The notes under the pieces are model-generated. The model made no database searches, was not told where the DNA came from, and saw only the letters and a program-made list of their open reading frames with translations. A stretch of 64,000 nucleotides of DNA, taken from Hamadaea tsunoensis DSM 44101. Lineage in GTDB: Bacteria > Actinomycetota > Actinomycetes > Mycobacteriales > Micromonosporaceae. The stretch lies in contig NZ_AUAX01000019.1 in NCBI RefSeq assembly GCF_000428945.1, positions 186,001 to 250,000 on the forward strand, in the 5' to 3' direction. Shown here one piece after another: positions 59,984-64,000 of the stretch. Numbering within the stretch: position 1 is the stretch's first letter; every line of letters begins with the position of its first letter. Both the position numbers and the translations under genes were made by a program.

Positions 59984-60184
59984 TCACCCGTTCGAACCCG
60001 ACCTGCGGGGACGTTGCCCGACGGCGCAGTGGTAGCAGCGTTCGACCAGGCCGTCGGCGTTGTACCAATCGTGGTCGCCGCAGTCGGCCTCCGGCTTGCC
60101 GGCGACCCCCAGGCTGACCAGGAACCAGGGCAGCCGAGCGCGGACTCGCGTACGGCACCTGAATCGACCACGCCTGTCCAGCAC
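59984..60184 (-). CDS. Possible small zinc-ribbon protein
   Basis: 66 residues from a GTG at 60184, with the true start uncertain. The C-terminal half CGDHDWYNADGLVERCYHC has Cys/His spacing of a small zinc ribbon of a type I recall from short actinobacterial proteins. The N-terminal half is Arg-rich and may be untranslated. Same strand as, and 40 bases before, the 110-residue helical protein. Confidence 0.4.
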   Translation of the reverse strand: MLDRRGRFRCRTRVRARLPWFLVSLGVAGKPEADCGDHDWYNADGLVERCYHCAVGQRPRRSGSNG

Positions 60185-60254
60185 CGCCGCAAGGTACGCC
60201 CGGGCCGCCGGCCACCGCCACCGCTTTCATCAACCGTTCTCGACCGGAGTCCGT

Positions 60255-60447
60255 GATACGGGACGATCTTCCGCCAGATGGGCGGGGCGGTCGATCGCGA
60301 TGATCGTTGGCGGCTGAGGTGTAAATCCGGCCCGATCTGCATGATCAATTACGCGTCAGGTGCAGCCGGGGCGGGTCAACGTGCTCCGGAACCGTAAATG
60401 ATCATGCGCAAGGCGGCAGTATTCACACCTCAGCCGTAAACGATCAC
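60255..60447 (+). repeat. Family D GATC-ended repeat, copy 2
   Basis: Outer arms GATCGTTGGCGGCTGAGGTG (60304-60323) and CACCTCAGCCGTAAACGATC (60428-60447). It matches the reverse of 18120-18310, including the shared GATCTGCATGATCAATTACG and the preceding ACGATCTTCCG segment. Here it is not flanked by the family E arms. Confidence 0.72.
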
Positions 60448-60605
60448 GACGTCGGCAGCCCACGGCGACACCTTACGAGGATCGACGGGGATCACACGAC
60501 CGGCTCGGAACAGCCCCGCGCGACGGCGACACGCCGGCAGGCGAGTTTCCGCACTTGAAAGCCATGTTCACCGTCGCAGAGGTGCGATGACCTGTGCAAA
60601 CGTTG
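60448..60605. other. Probable left junction region of the integrative element
   Basis: 158 bases between the family D repeat and the integrase stop. The attachment site of an actinomycete integrative element normally lies right next to the integrase gene, so attL is expected here. No tRNA gene or T-loop sequence was found, so the target may be at the other end, outside the window. Confidence 0.35.
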
Positions 60606-61835
60606 CTAACTAGGGTCCGTGGGCCGTGTTTGGGCCGTCTGGCCCTTCATCAGCGCGTCGATCGCAGCGCGAGTCCGGTTCTCACTAGAAGGCATCAAGT
60701 GGGTGTAGATCCGCAGCGTGAGAGCCGGGTCCGAATGGCCGAGGAACCGCGACAGAGCCTTGATGTTCTCGCCGGCGTCGAGCAGCACCGAGGCGTAGGT
60801 ATGGCGCAGAGCGTGCATGCCCCCGCTCCGAGATTGGGCGATGCCGGCCCGACCCAGTGCACGGTGCCACTGGGTCCCGTTGAAGGACTCGCGCCGGATG
60901 GGGTTACGGTGCGTGGTCGTCATGATGAGAGTCACCGTGGTCTGCGGTCCGTCGGGCTGTTCCCACGGCAGAGATACGGACACGGGCGGGAACATTGCCA
61001 TGTGCGTGCGTATCCGATCCGCCAGCTCACCGGCAACCGGAATCCGTCGTGACTTGTCGTTCTTAGGCAAGCCGAACACGAGGTGTCCCCGGACGTTCTT
61101 CAGTTGCCGCCGGACATGCAACCAAGCTTCCTCATGCGCGCCGACTTCCAGGTCGTCCACGGCCAGTCCGAAGATCTCGCCCTGCCGCAGCCCGCAACCC
61201 ACACCGAGATCCACGCACAGTCTGTAACGCTCGGCGAGGCCCGCCCTGATCGCGGCGACCTGATCTCTCGTCCAGGGCACCACCTCTTTCACGATTGCTC
61301 GCGGGCGGTGGATGCTCTTGGCCGAGCAGGGATTCTTGGACAACAGCTCGTCGTCCACGCCAGCGGCGAGAATCGAGTTGAGATGGGCAAAGATGGCTGA
61401 CCGCGTGTTGTCCGCCAGCGTCAGCGCGAGCGCGGCATCCCAGGCGCGGATGTCGCTGGGTTTGATCGTGTTCAGGCTCCGCCGACCGAAGTAGGGGAGG
61501 ATGTGCCGCCGAAGGCGACTCTCCATCGTCTCGCGAGACGATTCGTCGACCACGTGGGTCTTCAGCCAGTTTTCGGCGTACGCCGAAAACTTGACGCGGC
61601 CGGCAACAGGGTCGACGTATGTTCCTCGCAGCTTGTCTCCTTCAATGGAGATCAGGAAGTCGTCGGCTGCACGCTTCGCCCTATCGGGGAAGGACTTCGA
61701 CCGTTCGCGTCCAGCGGGATCGATGTACCGCACGCGGTAGCGAAGACCAACCCCGTGGCGAGCCGTGGGCACTCGCTCCTTCTTCTTGTCCGGCCCGAGG
61801 ATTTCTCGGTACCAGCGATCTTCAACATGTGCCAA
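60606..61835 (-). CDS. int: Tyrosine site-specific recombinase (integrase)
   Basis: 409 residues. An N-terminal SAM-like core-binding domain (KFSAYAENWLKTHVVDESSR) is followed by a catalytic domain with Arg217 (GLRQGE), His341-x2-Arg344 (HALRHTYAS), His367 (LGHSDP) and nucleophile Tyr377 (IYTHL). All catalytic residues are present, so it should be active. TTG start after AAGGAGG, which overlaps the excisionase stop region. It integrates the element at attB and, with the excisionase, excises it. Confidence 0.93.
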   Translation of the reverse strand: MAHVEDRWYREILGPDKKKERVPTARHGVGLRYRVRYIDPAGRERSKSFPDRAKRAADDFLISIEGDKLRGTYVDPVAGRVKFSAYAENWLKTHVVDESSRETMESRLRRHILPYFGRRSLNTIKPSDIRAWDAALALTLADNTRSAIFAHLNSILAAGVDDELLSKNPCSAKSIHRPRAIVKEVVPWTRDQVAAIRAGLAERYRLCVDLGVGCGLRQGEIFGLAVDDLEVGAHEEAWLHVRRQLKNVRGHLVFGLPKNDKSRRIPVAGELADRIRTHMAMFPPVSVSLPWEQPDGPQTTVTLIMTTTHRNPIRRESFNGTQWHRALGRAGIAQSRSGGMHALRHTYASVLLDAGENIKALSRFLGHSDPALTLRIYTHLMPSSENRTRAAIDALMKGQTAQTRPTDPS

Positions 61836-61844
61836 GGAGCCTCC

Positions 61845-62033
61845 TTAGTTGGTGCACTGGTCGTGAAACCAGGTGCGTACTTGTTCGGGGTCGTAGCGCA
61901 GGTACTTCCCGACGCGGCCCGAGGGTGGGCCGGTGCGCTTCTTGCGCCAGGCGTAGAGGGTTTCGACGGGAACGCCGAGATAGGCGCTGACGTCATCGAC
62001 GGTCCAGAGGGGGCGGGCCGCGACTGTGGTCAA
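61845..62033 (-). CDS. xis: Excisionase / MerR-like helix-turn-helix protein
   Basis: 62 residues. LWTVDDVSAYLGVPVETLYAWRKKRTGPPS and KYLRYDPEQVRTWF form the winged-helix AlpA/Xis fold that directs integrase to excision. TTG start after AGGTGA. Nine bases before the integrase start and in the same unit. Confidence 0.85.
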   Translation of the reverse strand: MTTVAARPLWTVDDVSAYLGVPVETLYAWRKKRTGPPSGRVGKYLRYDPEQVRTWFHDQCTN

Positions 62034-62184
62034 GGGTCACCTGCCTTTGGTTGGAAGTGGGCTGATTGCTTTGTGTTGCAGACATACCGGTGCCTCCGAG
62101 GCCTGTTTATCCACTATGGAGTTTTCAAGGAACGGGTTCGCGTGGTCGGGCATCCTTGTGGTCTGTCCGGTGGTCACGGGGTGG

Positions 62185-63960
62185 TCAGTGGTTGGTGAGG
62201 GCGTCGCGGATCGCGCCTCGTCTGGCTCTGGCCATGGCGGCTGAGGTGTTGGCGAGGATGGCGTCTCCGGTGGTGTGCCAGCCGCTGCCGGCGTAGGTGA
62301 GGCTGCCGACGATCAGGGTGGTTTCCTCGTCGGCGTGGTCGGCGGTGCGGATCGGCTCGGCGGGCCGGGGTGCCCGGTGGTAGTCGCGCCGGGCGGTGCG
62401 CAGGGCGGTGAAGGTGACGCTGTAGCGGCGGGCGGTGGTGAAGAAGTGGCCGCCGAAACCCAGCAGGTGCGCCCAGCGGCGTAGCCGCGAGTAGGGCTGG
62501 TCTACATCGGATGGGCTGCTGTTCGGGCGTGTGGTGTCAAGGTTGTCTTGACGCGTCGGGGCGCAGTGCACGCAGTGGGCGAGGCGGGTGGGTCGGGCGC
62601 AGGTGGGGCATGTCCAGCGCGGTCCGAGGGCGGTCGAGCGCCGTACGCGCGCCGGGCGTAGCAGTCTGGCCGTGGTGGCGGTGGGGCGGCCGAGGTGCCA
62701 GCAGGCGGCGATGAGGCGGTGCGGGTGGTCGCCGTCAGGGTCGGCGTAGGTGTCGTACGTGTCGTCGGTGATCCGCCCGGACGCGTGGCCGGTGACCTCG
62801 GATCCCTTCGTCGCGTATTTGGACAGGTAGCCGGCTACTTGGCCGTCGGTGATGGGGTCGGTGCCGGTGAGGGCGAGCGGACGTTTGTCGAGCTGCTCTC
62901 CCCAGGCGATCACCCACCCGTCGGCCTGGTCGGGGTGTGGTGGGGTGGTGAAGGCGATGCTGTCGCGGGCGTGCTGGAGGGCGGCTTCGATGTCGTCGGT
63001 GGTGAACGCGTCGGGCGGGGGGACGACCGCGGTGGGGTCGAGGGTGGCGACGCCGTCGAGGCGGACCAGGGCGTGGAAGTGCGCCACGCCGCGTGCTTGG
63101 AACTCGGCCGCCTTACCGTGGGACAGCCGCACCGGCGGGACGGTGCGGGGTTTCCCGTCGGGGGTGTAGCCGATCAGGACGTTGGGGATGCCGCGTTCGC
63201 GGGCGAGTTGAGCGAGGTACCTGTCCGCAGCTTGTTTGGTGCGCCGCCACAGCTCACCGGAGAAGCTGTTCCAGACGACCTGGGCGTTGTGGTCGTAGCA
63301 GTCCAGACACAGCGGCCTTCCGGTGCGCCGGTCGCCGGGCTCGTGCCGGGAGAAACACACCGCCGACGTCCCGTGGACACAGGTACGAGGGTCGCGGGGG
63401 CCGGTGCGGGCGTGGCACGGCTCGGCCCGGCAGTCGCAGCGAGACCGCTTGGTGCAGGTGTGACGGCGCACGACGCGGCGGTGCACGGTCCCGAAGCTGG
63501 GCGCGGTGAACGTCGCGAACGTCGCCGGATGCGACGCGACGCTGTCGGGGACGCCTTTGCCGCCGACGAGTCCAGCGCGTAGGAGTTGGTAGGCGTCCTG
63601 TTGGTAGAGCTTGGAGCAGGACGGGCATACGGACGCCAGGCGGGAGCCGCAGGCTTTGTAGATCTCGCCGTCGGGCATGTTGTCGGTGCGGCGGATCGCG
63701 GTGATCGTCGCGGAGTCGCCGGTCTTGGTGATGGTGTAGATGGAGCCGACGAGGCGGATCGGGCGGGTGCAGCCGGCGGCGGGGGCGATGTGGTGCAGCC
63801 ACCGGTCCATGTCGGTCGACGCGGCGCGGACGGCGATGTGGTCGCGGGCGTTGACCGGGCGCAGGTCTTGCCATGGGCGGGTGGGGGTCGGCTCGGCGGC
63901 CGGGGCCGCACCCAGCGGCATGGTGCTGCTGGGTGCGACGGTCGGGGTCGAGACGTTCAC
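62185..63960 (-). CDS. repSA: RepSA-type rolling-circle replication initiator
   Basis: 591 residues. Cys-rich zinc-binding stretches (CGSRLASVCPSCSKLY; CVHGTSAVCFSRHEPG; LCLDCYDH) and the HUH motif GVAHFHALVRLDG (His294 and His296), with a candidate nucleophile Tyr in GYLSKYATKG (about 395-404), match RepSA of pSAM2-like elements. It nicks the element's origin for autonomous replication after excision. GTG start at 63960, overlapping the stop of the gene upstream (GTGA), as is common in these operons. Confidence 0.92.
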   Translation of the reverse strand: MNVSTPTVAPSSTMPLGAAPAAEPTPTRPWQDLRPVNARDHIAVRAASTDMDRWLHHIAPAAGCTRPIRLVGSIYTITKTGDSATITAIRRTDNMPDGEIYKACGSRLASVCPSCSKLYQQDAYQLLRAGLVGGKGVPDSVASHPATFATFTAPSFGTVHRRVVRRHTCTKRSRCDCRAEPCHARTGPRDPRTCVHGTSAVCFSRHEPGDRRTGRPLCLDCYDHNAQVVWNSFSGELWRRTKQAADRYLAQLARERGIPNVLIGYTPDGKPRTVPPVRLSHGKAAEFQARGVAHFHALVRLDGVATLDPTAVVPPPDAFTTDDIEAALQHARDSIAFTTPPHPDQADGWVIAWGEQLDKRPLALTGTDPITDGQVAGYLSKYATKGSEVTGHASGRITDDTYDTYADPDGDHPHRLIAACWHLGRPTATTARLLRPARVRRSTALGPRWTCPTCARPTRLAHCVHCAPTRQDNLDTTRPNSSPSDVDQPYSRLRRWAHLLGFGGHFFTTARRYSVTFTALRTARRDYHRAPRPAEPIRTADHADEETTLIVGSLTYAGSGWHTTGDAILANTSAAMARARRGAIRDALTNH

Positions 63961-64000
63961 CGGGTGGTCTCCAGAACCTTGCCGTTGTGCACGGTCGGGC
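63957..64000 (-). CDS. 3' end of an upstream gene of the integrative element (partial)
   Basis: Open frame reading TVHNGKVLETTR up to a TGA that overlaps the repSA start by four bases. Too short to identify. The coupling suggests a gene of the same element (replication or transfer functions). Confidence 0.4.
   Translation of the reverse strand, partial: PTVHNGKVLETTR

Larger units (their letters stand above)
60606..64000 (-). mobile_element. Actinomycete integrative element (AICE-like), left part
   Basis: Integrase, excisionase and RepSA-type initiator lie in the order and orientation known from pSAM2-like elements, which excise, replicate by rolling circle and transfer as double-stranded DNA with an FtsK-like protein. 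The transfer gene would be beyond the right edge. The start of one more gene partner is seen as a 3' fragment at the edge. Confidence 0.8.

Noticed and set aside
59985-60010. GTTCGAACCC resembling a tRNA T-loop near the integrative element
   Set aside because: Flanking bases do not form a T-stem or acceptor stem and no anticodon arm is found.

Overview
The window is high-GC DNA from an actinomycete, most likely a member of the Micromonosporaceae. This rests on GTG and TTG starts, a RepSA-type integrative element, phosphatidylinositol-mannoside-type mannosyltransferases, several secreted polysaccharide-degrading enzymes and a GPP34 protein; the family-level placement is inference. No rRNA, tRNA or CRISPR array was recognised.

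Layout. 0.4-6.3 kb: a DMT transporter and four mannosyltransferases (MptB-like, GT87, two GT4), apparently a lipomannan/PIM glycolipid locus. 6.4-9.6 kb: methyltransferase, XRE regulator, cytochrome P450. 9.7-14.5 kb: a sugar ABC importer with a secreted CBM35-GH105 enzyme, a pectin-type operon with a visible promoter. 15.4-17.9 kb: L,D-transpeptidase, TetR regulator, GNAT enzyme. 18.8-30.1 kb: CBM35/FN3 sugar dehydrogenase, a PfkB-Nudix fusion, a large LuxR (LAL) regulator with a small unknown gene, a GH36 alpha-galactosidase and a CBM2-GH5 cellulase with a CebR-like operator. 30.1-44.8 kb: mostly single genes (methyltransferase, PhoD, GlxA-type regulator, LLM oxidoreductase, MBL hydrolase, slipin, MFS/ArsR pair, asd) and a FmdB / APC permease / formamidase / GPP34 group. 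45-54.7 kb: a giant SF1 helicase-nuclease, an enterochelin-esterase-like protein, TrmB and a secreted phosphodiester glycosidase-metallophosphoesterase. 54.9-60.2 kb: the most unusual operon. 60.6-64.0 kb: the left part of an actinomycete integrative element (integrase, excisionase, RepSA).

The standout system is at 55.9-59.5 kb. One ORF joins an ECF sigma factor, a zinc-finger anti-sigma-like motif, a membrane span and an extracellular GH128 beta-1,3-glucanase domain. It overlaps by ATGA two plant-like thaumatin (PR-5) proteins. Read together, it looks like a membrane-anchored fungal-glucan sensor/sigma factor coupled to antifungal-type effectors.

The second striking feature is non-coding. 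Intergenic spaces carry several families of long GATC-anchored palindromes: six copies of an ~85 bp hairpin, three of a ~74 bp hairpin, two of a ~295 bp multi-hairpin element, two of a ~190 bp element, and a ~790 bp composite with ~185 bp inverted arms that nests one of the others. Several sit between convergent genes.
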